This document shows, piece by piece, positions 36,504-47,820 of a DNA stretch of 64,000 nt (position 1 is its first letter; each line of letters begins with the position of its first letter). Position numbers and translations under genes: made by a program. The notes beneath the pieces were generated by a model. The model did not search any database, was not told where the DNA came from, and was given only the letters and a program-made list of their open reading frames with translations. The stretch lies in NCBI RefSeq assembly GCF_007565055.1, contig NC_044560.1:48569030-48633029 (forward strand), written 5' to 3'. This DNA is from Rhinopithecus roxellana. Lineage: Eukaryota > Chordata > Mammalia > Primates > Cercopithecidae.

Positions 36504-36642
36504 TTTTTCTTTTTCTTTCTTTCTTTCTTTCCTTCCTTCCTTCTCTCTCTCTCTCTTTCTCTTTCTCCTTCCTTCCTTCCTTCCTTCCTTCCTTCCTTCC
36601 TTCCTTCCTTCCTTCCTTCCTTCCTCTCTCTCTCTTTCTTTC

Positions 36643-36734
<92 letters not shown>

Positions 36735-36820
36735 TCCTGTTTCCTTCCTTCCCTCCTTCCTTCCTTCCTTCCTTCCTTCCTTCCTTCCTTCCTTCCTTCC
36801 TTCCTTCCTTCCTTCCTTTT
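36504..36820 (+). repeat. Long polypyrimidine (TTCC)n/(TTTC)n tract
   Basis: 317 bases are C or T except for one G at 36739. Blocks of TTTC, TC, TTCC, TTTC and again TTCC units are arranged roughly in mirror order. The four open frames of Lys/Glu/Arg/Gly or Phe/Leu/Ser/Pro repeats across it are artefacts. Confidence 0.98.
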
Positions 36821-37189
36821 GTAACCTGGAAAACCACAACATTTTTCTTAGTTTCTTAACAAGAGCAATTTTGTTTCTTCCTCATAACTCTACTTTTCAG
36901 ACCATCGTCTTGGGGCTTATGTTTTTTACAATCAAAATGCATTTCTTCCACAGCACTTCCTCCTTAGTGAAAGTATGCAACTGCATGCACAGGTAAGAAA
37001 ATGGAATATGTAAAGGCTCTGGAAGTAAATCACAGAGAACTCTGTATGTGCACCAGAGAGGGGTCAAGGCTGGAGAGAAGAGGTTGGAAGCAGGGGCCTT
37101 AGTTCCCAGACAACTTTTATTCTCTAGTTCTGGTGACAGGGTGACCAAATAAACACATCAAAATGCAATATTTGGAACTTAGCATATGC

Positions 37190-37360
37190 AAAATAATTAT
37201 ATATTATGAAACATTATAAATTAGACATTTACCTATTTTCTCATTTAATCCTTCAGCTTTGTGAGATAGATATCATTAAATGTTATGCACATAAGGAATT
37301 AAACACCCAAATAATTTACCTAATTTTTAAAACCACACAGACAGTAAATCACAGTTTTCC
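37190..37360 (-). mobile_element. MIR SINE relic
   Basis: The plus strand has 'ctcatttaatccttcagctt', 'tgagatagatatcatt' and 'aaaaccacacagacagtaaa', consistent with reverse-complemented MIR. Confidence 0.55.
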
Positions 37361-37459
37361 TGTTTCCACAGGTATGTGGACACTTTCTTCAACACACTTA
37401 AACAAGTTGCTTAGAGTCTGCAGTCTGACATTCTAGACTAGTATTGAAATGTGGTAAGA

Positions 37460-37690
37460 ATAAATTCTAGAATCCTGCAGCCAGAGAGACCCTAGAGCAA
37501 GGCCTGGGCTTGTAACTTGCGATGTGACTTTGGGTAAGTGACTTAAATTCTCCATTTTCTTCATATATAGAATGGTGAGGATTTTAATGACTTAATAGAC
37601 TTGGGATGGGGCTTAAATAAAATGTAGAAAGGCTAGCACAATGTTTAGGTCAAGAAGGCACCCAGTAAATGTTAGGTATTATAATTATTT
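37460..37690 (+). mobile_element. MIR SINE
   Basis: 'cgatgtgactttgggtaagt', 'gacttaaattctccattttc' and 'aggcacccagtaaatgttag' follow the MIR consensus over nearly its full length. Confidence 0.8.
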
Positions 37691-38630
37691 TTTCATCCAA
37701 GTATGAATTTTTTGGCTCGAAGAATGGAAACATCCTGGTCAAGGTCATAACACAGCCAACTAAATGACCGACCTGGGATGTGCAGCATTGTCTTCAAACA
37801 CCACATAGACTCCAATTTGTCTTCCATGCCACTTTCTGCTATACAGGCCTTCAGCTAGCATTTTAACAAATAAAAGAGAATTGCCTGGCATGGTTATAGA
37901 TATTGAGCTGCAAGAAATTTGTAGACACCATTTTTCTCCCATGGACTCATCCTTGGAAGTACTTTAACATAATAGTTTTTCTCCTCTGTCCAGAAGAGTT
38001 TAAATGTCGACCTTTTTAGAAACATAAAGACATGGTAAATGAATTCTCAAGTGCATCTGCAGATTACAGGAACATGAGCCTAGATTCACAACAGACATGT
38101 TGTGATTTAAAATTAGAGTGGAGAGGCCAATTTGTTGAGATTCAAGGACTAATAACTGGAGCATTTTATCTTGATCAAAATATTTTTCACAGGCCTGGAA
38201 GAATAGAAGTACCAACCACTGTACCCCATACTTTCTTTTTCTAATAACCCAAGGTACACACACACCACACACATGTGTGCATGTGCACAAGCCCTGCCTG
38301 CCCACACTCACTGGTGCCCATCTTCAAGCCACCTACACACATTCCTGGCAAAAAAACAAACAAAACAAAACAAAAACCAACGATTTAAATCTTTTTATTC
38401 ATCTTTGTTGAATAGCTTTCTCCATCTGGTTTCCAGAATTCTTGTCTAAAAATTATGGGGTTCAGCCTAATCACTAAAAAAAACTTGTCAAATTCTGCCA
38501 TACTTCAGAATTGAGAAACTTGTGAAATAAAAATGAGAGTATAAATTAGAACAATTTAACTGACTTCAATTTACTGAGTTAACAGTGTGTCAAAAAATGA
38601 GTACTGTAAAGGGAATCATATATTTGAGAT
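37691..38630. other. Unique DNA with short CA and CAAAA simple repeats
   Basis: A CA-rich run occurs at 38259-38288 and a CAAAA-type run at 38351-38375. No gene or interspersed repeat was recognised. Confidence 0.5.
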
Positions 38631-38634
38631 TCTG

Positions 38635-38740
38635 GACATTCTTTGACTCAAATTAGCCACTGTGGGGCAATTCACATGTTCTTTGGGCTTCAATTTCCTC
38701 ATCTGTCAACAGAGTATCCTGTTAATACTTCCTTCCCCAT
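38635..38740 (+). mobile_element. MIR SINE relic
   Basis: 'ggcaattcacatgttctttg' and 'gcttcaatttcctcatctgt' give the MIR core. Confidence 0.65.
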
Positions 38741-38990
38741 AGAGTTTATTCATTCGTTCTATAGTTTTGTTATTTTCTTTCAGCACCTTCTTTATTCTAC
38801 TGACTATACTGAGTTCTACAGACAAAACATGAAGTAAGACACAAATAGTTCTCTGAAGTAGCCCACATTCTATGGGAAGAAAGCACACAAAGTAAAAAGT
38901 GCTGTGATAGAGGTATGTCCAGAGTCCACATGGGATCAAATACATCTCAAGGGATGTATATAATATGAGTGCACAGAGTGCTAGATAAGA
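38741..38990 (-). mobile_element. L2 LINE fragment
   Basis: The plus strand reads 'tttattcattcgttctatag', 'tgagttctacagacaaaaca' and 'agcccacattctatgggaag', the reverse complement of the L2 3' end. Confidence 0.6.
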
Positions 38991-39940
38991 GGAGGGTGGG
39001 AGATGTGTCCCACCAGTGTCTGAAGTTCTAATAGAGCTTCAGTTGCTCTGGTCCAGTTCCCCTTTGCCCTAGCAAGACTCATCCTTCTATGTCCAGGGCC
39101 CTACACCAGATTCCAGAGGCTTAAGAATGATTGAAAATGGGTGGAAAAGGTCTCCATGGGATGGACAGACAGGGAACTGACATGTTGCTGGTCAATGGGC
39201 AATGATCTAGATATTGTCAGCAGGTTATCCTCATCAGGCTACAGTGAGAAGGGTCAGCTAATTTTCCAAGCGATGCACAGTGCTTTCTCAAACAGAAAAG
39301 GGTACCATCCCAGAAAGCCCTACCATGGCTTTGTGCTGCTCCCAATGAGTCAGCATTCTCCTTTTGTAGACTTCATCTCTGACTATCTGCTTTACTGTGG
39401 AACCTTCAGATAGTCAAGGGAAGGACCAGATCTCTTGCTCTTAACACCTTGACCATAGAACTTTAAATTGAACAACAAAGAATTTCTCATATGGTACTCT
39501 GGTTGATCTAAAAACTTGCTTTGGGATGAGGAATACAGAAAGAATGGTAATTCTTCTTATTTACCCTACCAAGGGAGATGGGGTAAATAAGAATTGAACA
39601 CACTGGTTAATTCCAAATATCATTCCATCATATGAGCTATTGTTATTTGTGATATTACTAGCAGTCAGATCACACCATCTTCTTTAGCAATCCATTCTGC
39701 CCCTAGCATCACAGCTTTAAAATGGAATGGGGTACATTTCGTAGACTCACAAAAATCCAACCTTCTTTATGTAGAAAGTTTAAACAAGTGATACGATTTG
39801 TTCAGATTCATACCGCAGAACCAAGGGTAGATGTCACTTTCAAGTTCAGGCTTCCTCCCAGACCAATTAATATTTTATTTTATTTTTCCAGGCTAACATT
39901 TTGTTAACTGCTGATGTCTTGTTTGTTGCACAATCTATAA
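38991..39940. other. Unique DNA, no gene seen
   Basis: An open frame at 39141-39413 (90 codons) shows no known motif. An imperfect stem-loop lies at 39549-39595. Nothing else was recognised. Confidence 0.5.
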
Positions 39941-39944
39941 AGTC

Positions 39945-40165
39945 AGATTGTTTTCTTATCCTGGCCTTACTATTTGCTAGCTGGATGTACTTGAGCAAGT
40001 CACTTTACTTTGCTGAGACTTATATTCTAATCTGTTAGATAGAGACTCTCATCTGGGGGAAATAATACATGCCCCTTATAATCAATGTCATGATTATATG
40101 ATTTAATTTATGTAAAGGTTTTAGCACAGTGACTTATATATGATAATTGCTCAATAATTTTTTTA
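39945..40165 (+). mobile_element. MIR SINE
   Basis: 'actatttgctagctggatgt', 'agcaagtcactttactttgc', 'gtaaaggttttagcacagtg' and 'attgctcaataattt' give an almost complete sense MIR. Confidence 0.82.
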
Positions 40166-41955
40166 ACATTTTGGATAAAGTTGTTTTTTTAAATGCTCAC
40201 CTGGCTCTTGTTTTTTTCCTCTGCTTTATAATTTTAATTATACGACAAATGTTACTGTGTTTTAAATACTATGTAAGGTAGATATTTTTAAAATAAGATT
40301 ATATGCGATAGACATTATTCTCTAGGTTTTGTGAATAAGAAAGTAAATATTTAAAATCCATCACTTTCTACACATGTACCCCGTAAGTATATGCAAATAT
40401 GTAACAATGAAAGCATTTTGAAATCCATAACTTTATAACGAATTTACTATATTTTATTAAGTTTTTGAGGTTATTTATGTCTATTTTAAGCATATGGTAG
40501 AAACATTATGTAATGATATACTATTGTGAATCTCTTTTCAATTTCATGTTCAATGACATTACCTTGGTTTTGAAATCAACCATGGTGGAAATACTTATAC
40601 CATGAAAATTGGCAAATGCTGTAAGTCAGGGCTTGATTTACTGTTTTGATGATTTCTCTAGACTTGATAGGTCAAAAATGCTGTATTCTGTCTGTGACTA
40701 TTGAGTCACAAACAACATAAATAACAGGAAATATTTTTCAGTATTAGTGGATTTAACACTACTAGTGAATTTAACAAAGATTTGACTGATACCATTAACA
40801 AACAAGTGAAGTTGTAATATATGCCTCTGTCCATTCACTTTTTTGCTCCCTGTTAACATAAATGAAAATATCAAGCAACATTCATATCACAATCACACTT
40901 GTTGATCAATGAGGTAAGTGGCATTTTTGCTGAACCAGACAGTATTTAAACATTTATTTTCAGGCTGATATTGTCAAATCATGATTGGATTGCAAGAATA
41001 GCTTGGCCATGAACACAAGAGTTCAACAAAAATTAACTAACGTATTCTATGAGAATCAATTAGGTATATGGAATTTATAATAAAGGTTATGGTATATTTT
41101 ATATATGTAGCATATAAATTGCGTGCTACTTGTCCTGTATATCAGTAAAATGTTTAATAAACTTATGTACACGTACATATGCACATATTTTCCCCTCAGG
41201 GAGCTGGTTGTTAAATATTTATCAGCACACCACTGCCCCAATTCATATCTACCTTCTAGTCATCACCTCTCTGGCTTCTGAGCAGATCATAAACTCTAGA
41301 ATCCAGACACCAGCCAGTGCAGTACTTCACAAGCTCTGCAGTACTTCTCAGAATCTGTCTTTCCAGGATGACCTTGTGTGAGCTGTGAGTCATCAAAACC
41401 TTGTTCCTTTGATCTGCCCCAGGGAGAAGGGAATTATGTCCCTTTACCATGGACAAAACTCCACGGGACCTCAGCTTGCAAATTAAGGATTAAGAGAAGT
41501 TGAAATTCATTGACATTCTGCAAACTCAGAGCTAACGAAGCCTGTGAGGGTAATTCCTTCCAGAACTTTTGTCTTTATGGAATGAGTATCAGAACAGGCC
41601 AGTCTCGAGCTCATGTCTGAGTGATTTATCATTTTCATTGATCATCTCTATGGCTGAGCTGGCCCCAGTTTCCCTTGCCTGGGCTATGGATGTCCCCTGC
41701 TGGAAACCAGACCTCACTGCAACTCAGGGAATTAGAAAAAATGCTGTGGCCATAGATGCATTGTGTGTATGTGTAAGAACACACTCGCTGTCTGCGTGCC
41801 TCTCGATAGGAAACCACTCAGGAAGTTCACTCTCTTGGCCTGGTTTTACAGTCCTGCCCTCATTTACTGATTTAATGTCCCAAATGATTGAGAATCATTA
41901 TTTATCAAGCCTTTTGCATAATGTCCACCACATGGTAAGCTCTCAATAAACATTT
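40166..41955. other. Unique AT-rich DNA
   Basis: No repeat recognised except a possible L2/MIR tail at 41920-41960 ('ctcaataaacatttactgaa'). Two overlapping opposite-strand open frames at 41569-41949 and 41635-41817 have no recognisable domain. Confidence 0.45.
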
Positions 41956-41959
41956 ACTG

Positions 41960-42135
41960 AAAGAAAATGAATATAGCCTTATAAGGTACATTATGCATGA
42001 TCTCATTTCATCCTCAGGACAATCAAATAAATTAGGAAGTATGATTAACTCCTTCTTGTTTTCAGGTGTTGGAACTCAGGCCTAGAGGTTAGGTCACTTG
42101 TGTAGGGTCACTTAGCCTGGATGTGACAGCATCAG
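41960..42135 (-). mobile_element. MIR SINE
   Basis: The plus strand has 'tgatctcatttcatcctcag', 'gttggaactcaggcctagag' and 'gtgtagggtcacttagcctg', the MIR core in reverse complement. Confidence 0.7.
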
Positions 42136-43170
42136 CCTTAGGGCATGAGTGTCCCTGTCTGCAGGCTCCCTGCTCTGCTACAGCCTGCCATGCAGTCTCC
42201 AAAGGGTTCCTTCTCCACAGCTTCTCCAAAGGGAAATACCCGCTCCTTTTTGCTTTCGTATTTCCCCACCCCCAGTATTCACCCAGGGTGAATCTCGTCC
42301 TTTGTGCTGCTTGCTGTGTACCTTGGCCAAATCCCTTCCCCTTTCAAAGTCTGAGTTTCTTCATCAGATAAATAAAAGGGATGGTTTAGCTGACTCTTAA
42401 TTTTAAAATGCCAATTCTAAAATGCTGACGCTTTCTGAATTTAATTTCAGGATAGACATGCTGAGGTCTAAATTGCTAGAGATTTCCTCTCTGGCCAAGA
42501 AAACAAAACTCAGTCATATACTACTTGCGAGTTTGTATCAGGAGGATGAAATTAAGCCCCAAAGTCTGCACTGTGCTTTGGGAGCGTACTTCTTCAGATC
42601 AGGAGCCAACGATCACTTACACGAGAGGTTATCAGTAGATGGACAAAAAGCACCATTTCTCTTTTCTCTCCAGTGAGCCAAAGCATGGTTGCCAATTCAG
42701 ACAGCCAGTTGGGAGTTTTCAACATGTGACAAGCCCAAAGGCATTTCTGAAGCTGCCAGCACAGAGGCCTGTCGAATCTACTAAGGAACCAGATGCAGCA
42801 GATAAATATCTTCCACAGCTTGGCATCTGGGGCCTGTGCTTGCCAGCTGAGAGAAGGGGCCGTGTTGCACAGTGCTGGGGGTGGGGATGGTAGAGAGATA
42901 GCAGCTGAACAAATCACACACATTTCTCATTGAAGTAGAAAAACAGGTAATTCTAGAGAGCATTTCAAAATTCTAAGAGGACCAGATTAAATCCGGATGG
43001 TTATATGTACGTTATTATTATGTGAGGGACTAGATTATAAATAGGTAAGTTATATATTGTGGTCTTCGACACCATTGTTTCATTCAGTCTGTTGATATTA
43101 TTTTGCATTTCTAGAATGCAATAGTCGTTATGCAATTCACTTAGTGCAATTACATTCACAAGACAGTCTC
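42136..43170. other. Unique DNA, no gene seen
   Basis: This is one of the less AT-rich parts of the window, with several overlapping short open frames on both strands (42123-42963). None has a recognisable motif, and frames on both strands in the same place argue against coding. Confidence 0.45.
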
Positions 43171-43233
43171 TCTCTCTCACACATACACACACACACGCTT
43201 GCGCGTGTGCACACACACAGACACACACACACA
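43166..43233 (+). repeat. (TC)n then (CA)n microsatellite
   Basis: A short TC run is followed by interrupted CA units containing 'gcttgcgcgtgtgc'. The run is alternating purine-pyrimidine over most of its length. Confidence 0.93.
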
Positions 43234-43394
43234 AATCTTATATATCTAGTTCTGCACCAAATAAAAATTACAGAAATAAAGCATTCTTTTCATCATCAGG
43301 CAATAAATGACTATGTGTTGAGTCATGTGTCCAGACTTTGTTTTTTCAAAAATATATTTCCCTTTTAGATTCTTCAAATGAATATTCAATTTCA

Positions 43395-43500
43395 TTTATT
43401 TCCTCTCAATATAACTCATAATATATGAGCAAGGCATTGCTTGGTGCAATTATTATGAAGACAAAGAGACAAAATGTCTTCAAGGAGCTTATTAAAAATT
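43395..43500 (-). mobile_element. Possible L2 fragment
   Basis: The plus strand shows 'gagcaaggcattgcttggtg' and 'cttcaaggagcttatt', faintly matching reverse-complemented L2. Confidence 0.4.
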
Positions 43501-43514
43501 CCTGGCATACTGAT

Positions 43515-43844
43515 AATCAACAGGATTTTCCTCAGCTTCAACCTGATTAAAGGCATCTTGAAAAACCTACTGCTAACGTCACACTTGGTGGGGAAAAACT
43601 AAAGCCTTTCTTCTTAAGCTCACGTGTAAGACTGTCCACTCTCATCACTTCAACATCCTATGAAGGTACTAGCCAATGCAAGAAAGTTGGACAAGAAATA
43701 AAACCCATTCAGACTGAAGAGAAAGAAGCAAAATTCTATTTGCATACAGCCTGGTTGTCTAAGTAAAAAATTCTAAGAAATCTACAAAAATGCTGCTAAA
43801 ACTAATATGCATGTTTAGCAAGTCTTCATGATATCAAGTAAAAA
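43515..43844 (+). mobile_element. L1M ORF2 fragment (reverse-transcriptase region)
   Basis: Landmarks are 'acctgattaaaggcatcttg', 'ctgctaacgtcacacttggt', 'actctcatcacttcaacatc' and 'aaattctatttgcatacagc'. This is part of the L1 ORF2 reverse-transcriptase domain without the rest of the element. It contains frame breaks. Confidence 0.82.
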
Positions 43845-44500
43845 CAGTAGTTTCCTCTTATTTGCAGGGATAAGTTTCAAAACCCCCAGTGGATGCCTAC
43901 GATCATGAATAGTAGCAAACCCTAAACATACAACTTTTTTGTTTGTTTGTTTGTTTGTTTGAGACGAAGTCTCGCTCTTTCTCTTAGGCTGAAGTGCAGT
44001 GGTGTGATCTTGGCTTACTGCAATCTCTGCCTCCCAGATTCAAGTGATTCTCCAGCCTCAGCCTCCTGAGTAGCTGGGAATACAGGCACCCACCACCATG
44101 CCCAGATAATTTTTGTATTTTTAGTAGAGACGTAGTTTCGCCATGTTTGCCACGGTGGTCTTGAACTCCTGACCTCAGGTGATCCACCCATCTCGGTCTC
44201 CTAAAGTGCTGGAATCACAGGCGTGAGCTACCACGACCAGCCTAATATATTTTGCTAAACATACATATGATGAAATTTACTGAATTGTGCAGAGTAAAAG
44301 ATTAGCAACAACAATTAATAATAAAATAGAACAATTATGCCAATATATTTTAATATACTGTAACAAAAGTCATGTGAATGTGACCCTCTCTCTCTCTCTA
44401 AATACCCTGTTGTTACTATAGGCACCTATTTTCAGACCGAGGTTGACCACAGCTCAATGAAACTGAGGAAAGCAAACCTGCAGGGAAAGGAGGACTACCG
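43845..44500 (+). mobile_element. Tigger-type (pogo) non-autonomous DNA transposon, interrupted by an Alu
   Basis: The left end 'cagtagtttcctcttatttg' and right end 'aaaggaggactaccg' are imperfect inverted termini. Internal blocks 'ccccagtggatgcctacgat', 'taataataaaatagaacaat' and 'gaccgaggttgaccacagct' match what I recall of the Tigger3/4 (Zombi) group. No transposase reading frame is present. An Alu at 43935-44242 splits it. Confidence 0.75.
43935..44242 (-). mobile_element. AluS inserted in the Tigger element
   Basis: A reverse-complemented full-length Alu begins with (TTTG)n (the minus-strand tail) and 'gagacgaagtctcgctcttt' and ends '...ctaccacgaccagcc'. The Tigger sequence resumes directly after it, so the Alu is younger. 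Confidence 0.93.
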
Positions 44501-44536
44501 CATATAAGAATTAATTGTATTTTTGTATACCAGCTC

Positions 44537-44937
44537 TTGTGGATTGAACTGTGTCCCCATAAAACTCATATGTTGACACTCTGGCCTTCAATATGGCTGT
44601 ATTTGGAGAAAGGGGTGCTCAAGGTAATAAAGGTTAAGTGAGGTCATAATGTTGGGCCTCACTCCAATAGAACAGGTGTCCTTATAAGAAAAGGAAGAGA
44701 TACCAGAGGGATATCTCTTCCCCTCCCCCTCATGAGTACACTGAGGAAAGGCCACATGAGGACACAGTGAGAAGGTGGCCATCTTTAAGCCAGGAAAAAA
44801 AGGCTCACCAGACACTAATCCTGCTAGCACCTTGAGTTTGGACTTCTACCTTCCAGAACTGTGAGTAAATAAATTTCTATTATTTAAGCCACCTAGTATG
44901 TGGTATCTTCTTATAATAGCCCAAACTGGCTAATGCA
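44537..44937 (+). mobile_element. ERVL-MaLR solo LTR (MLT1A/B type)
   Basis: In order: 'ggattgaactgtgtccccat', 'caggtgtccttataagaaaa', 'ggccacatgaggacacagtg', 'cttccagaactgtgagtaaa', 'ctattatttaagccacctag'. This is a full-length MLT1 LTR in sense orientation. No internal retroviral sequence is attached. Confidence 0.9.
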
Positions 44938-45065
44938 CTAGCCACAAATAATGGAAATTAAAATAAAAACGATACAATTACAATAACATAAACAACATGA
45001 AATACCTAAAAATAAATGTAGTGTGCCTAAACATACGTAACATATATATAGATAATCATACAAAG

Positions 45066-45098
45066 TCAATATACAAAATTTACAATATACAAAATTTA
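45066..45098 (+). repeat. 16-bp tandem duplication
   Basis: 'aatatacaaaatttac' is repeated twice in tandem inside an A/T-rich stretch (44938-45120) that otherwise shows no gene or recognisable repeat. Confidence 0.85.
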
Positions 45099-45131
45099 GT
45101 CTCAAAGACTAAACTATTAAGAATGACTTTT

Positions 45132-45450
45132 GGCCGGGCGCAGTGGCTCACGCCTGTAATCCCAGCACTTCAGGAGGCCGAGATGGGCGGATCACAAGGT
45201 CAGGAGATCGAGACCATCCTGGCTAACACGGTGAAACCCCGTCTCTACTAAAAATACAAATATTAGCCGGGCGTGGTGGTGGGCATCTGTAGTCCCACCT
45301 ACTTGGGAGGCTGAGGCAGGAGAATGGTGTGAACCTGGGAGACGGAGCTTGCAGTGAGCCAAGACCGGGCCACTGCACTCCAGCCTGGGCGACAGAGTGA
45401 GACTCCATCTCAAAAATAAATTAATTAATTAATTTAATTTAATTAAATAA
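45132..45450 (+). mobile_element. AluY with imperfect target-site duplication
   Basis: A full-length Alu with AluY-type blocks ('gatcacaaggtcaggagatc', 'ctggctaacacggtgaaacc') has a tail of TTAA/AATT repeats. Flanks aagaatgactttt before it and aaagtctgactttt after it form an imperfect duplication beginning after a tt. It lacks the cercopithecid 'gcgtaaaccc' variant and is more diverged than the two AluYRa copies. Confidence 0.92.
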
Positions 45451-45452
45451 AA

Positions 45453-46505
45453 AGTCTGACTTTTCCCCCTATATATTAGAAGGACAGATGCAGATGGCTA
45501 TAGATAGCAGGGAATTATCATGAAAACTCACAGAGAACTCAGGAAGCTTGTAGATGCAGTTCAGTAGCTATAAGGACACCTGTAGACACCAAGTGCTTTG
45601 GTCATAGTATGCATTTAATTATACGAATTTCTGAAAGTTTTTGGAATGAATGTGTGAAATCTTCCTGTTTCTTGATATTTCCTCTAGCTGACTTCAACAT
45701 TCCAAGCATTAATTAATTTTAAAGAGGCATCAGAAGCCATGCCAGAGAGACTCTGTCAGACTCTGATTATGAATCTGGAATGACAAGTAAGTTTCAACTC
45801 GAGAGCCAACTCTGATAGATTGGTAGTGACTACCTAGAGCAAAAGCTTGAGAAAATGATTTTGAAACTTTATTTGAACTAAGTAGGGGAGAGGCGTATGG
45901 CCAGAGAGCTATGCAAACTGTGGGGGTGTCAGTATACATAACTCATATTAGCCCTCCCTGCCTGAAACCTCACTGGATCCAGGAGGCAGAAGCAGGCCCT
46001 CATTTGACATTAAGTAATGCTACATATATTCAACTTGTGACCTTCAGTGACTATTTAGTTTAGTTGCTATATGTGGAAAAATCTAGATTTTTCTTGCCCT
46101 TTTTACAATTGTTAAACCATTCAATTAGTGATTTTAAAAATGTTACATAAATGAAAAATCCTGTTGTTTAATTCATATACACACAGGGATAGACACACAC
46201 ACAGAGGAGAGAACTAACGTTCGTATATGTATCTTGACTTGCCCAATCAGGCAATGGCTAAATGACAAACCCAGATCTGAAATTTAGTTATTTTGTTCCA
46301 AAGTCCAGTGTGCAATTCAATACTGCAAATATCTTCAATTTATAAGAATCAGAGCCACATATCAGAGCAAGGTGATTTGTTGAAAAGTAGAAGGTTAACG
46401 AGTTGCCAAGGAACTCCATGGACCAATCTGGTTAGATATAGGATTATTTTTATTTTACAGTTAGGAGTCCTTTATGGGACATTTCCTCTACCCTACAATG
46501 TTTCA
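45453..46505. other. Unique DNA, no gene seen
   Basis: No repeat recognised except a short CA run near 46180-46203. Short open frames at 45730-45939 and 46293-46508 have no known motif. Confidence 0.5.
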
Positions 46506-46509
46506 TGAT

Positions 46510-46670
46510 GATGTTTGTAATTATCTATTTTCTTGTCTCTTCCCTACTTGATCATAAGCAACCTGAAAACATTCCTTTAATCTCTACCTCTGCAAAGCCT
46601 AACACAGCACCTGGCAAACTGTAGGCACCAAAAACAGTTGGTAAATGCATAATTGAATAAATAGAAATTA
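46510..46670 (+). mobile_element. L2 LINE 3' end
   Basis: 'ttgatcataagcaacctgaa' and 'cagcacctggcaaactgtag' then 'ggtaaatgcataattgaata' follow the sense L2 3' end. Confidence 0.7.
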
Positions 46671-46799
46671 TCTTCAGTCTTTTACAAGATTATGACAATT
46701 GTCAAGAAAGTTATCTGGGATTTTGAAGAAAATGTAGTAATATACCTCTATTGATTTAAATATAATCCATCATTTGTTAAAATCTGCTAGAGGTCCATC

Positions 46800-46960
46800 C
46801 TTGAGCTAGGCACTTAAATCTGCACTATTATTTAATAAATTATTTAATAAATAAAATGGAATTTGATTTTGGACTTTTGTACAGATGAAGAAATTGATGC
46901 TCAGAGAGACCAACCAATGTATCCTATTTCACACAGTAAAATCCAAATATTTAACTTGAA
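46800..46960 (-). mobile_element. MIR SINE relic
   Basis: The plus strand has 'gtacagatgaagaaattgat', 'gctcagagagacc' and 'tcacacagtaaaatcc', the MIR core in reverse complement. An AT-rich 'atttaataaattatttaata' lies at its left edge. Confidence 0.65.
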
Positions 46961-47574
46961 AGTCCAGCTCCTCTTTCCAGCATAATACTACTTAAACTGG
47001 GGAAATACAGATGTGTTTTAAGAATTGCCAGGAATATTTCTTAGGATGATGATGATCAGTATTCTCCATAGTTTCTTCAGAGACTAATCTTTCAAATTAT
47101 GAGATACAAGAACATATTTGTGAAATATTTATCTTCCATTTTTAAGTTAAAGCCTTCTTTGTATCTTAGAATTTAAAGTAAATTTAAAGTAAAACCTAGC
47201 AATGTCCTGGCAATATAATGTCTTCCTCTGCTAAGCCCTGAGCAGATCCAACCACGTTGTAATTCAAACTTACAACAATTTTCCACTTGTACCATACCTT
47301 CCCTCCCCATTTTGTCCTTTGGATAACCTTATAATGACTTTTACTGTATTTATGCAAGATCTTTCCAATTAGCCCATTGGAACTCTCAAATAGAAGAGAA
47401 ACAGAAAAGAATGCAAAGAGGAAAGAAGAAAAACGATGATCTGGGGTAGCGCTTAACTAGCAGGAGCTTTTCACACTGTTGGGTCATAGATACATAGAAA
47501 GTCAGAAGGTCCTAGAGTTCTTGTAATCCAGTCCCATAATATTTACAGATGTGTTTACTTTGGCATATGCAAAA

Positions 47575-47820
47575 GAACACAGGGTTCATAGTCAGTCAAT
47601 CTGGGGTCAAATACTGACTTTTGCTACTTTCAGCTTTATGAGCTGTGGTATGTTGCTTAGCCTTGTTTACCATAACTTTAGATAGAAATATTGATATTTA
47701 ACTCACAGAAATATTTTGACGATCAAATATGGTAATATGGAATCACTTAGCACATTTGTGGCACACAGGAAGAGGGCTCTTAAATGTGAGCTCCTATTGT
47801 CATTATTCTTGTAATATCAT
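47575..47820 (+). mobile_element. MIR SINE
   Basis: 'gtcagtcaatctggggtcaa', 'agctgtggtatgttgcttag', 'gacgatcaaatatggtaata' and 'gagctcctattgtcattatt' give a nearly complete sense MIR. Confidence 0.72.

Noticed and set aside
36478..36996. Open frames of 115-172 codons across the TTCC/TTTC tract, on both strands
   Set aside because: They exist only because the simple repeat lacks stop codons. The products are Phe/Leu/Ser/Pro or Lys/Glu/Arg/Gly repeats, in overlapping frames and on opposite strands.
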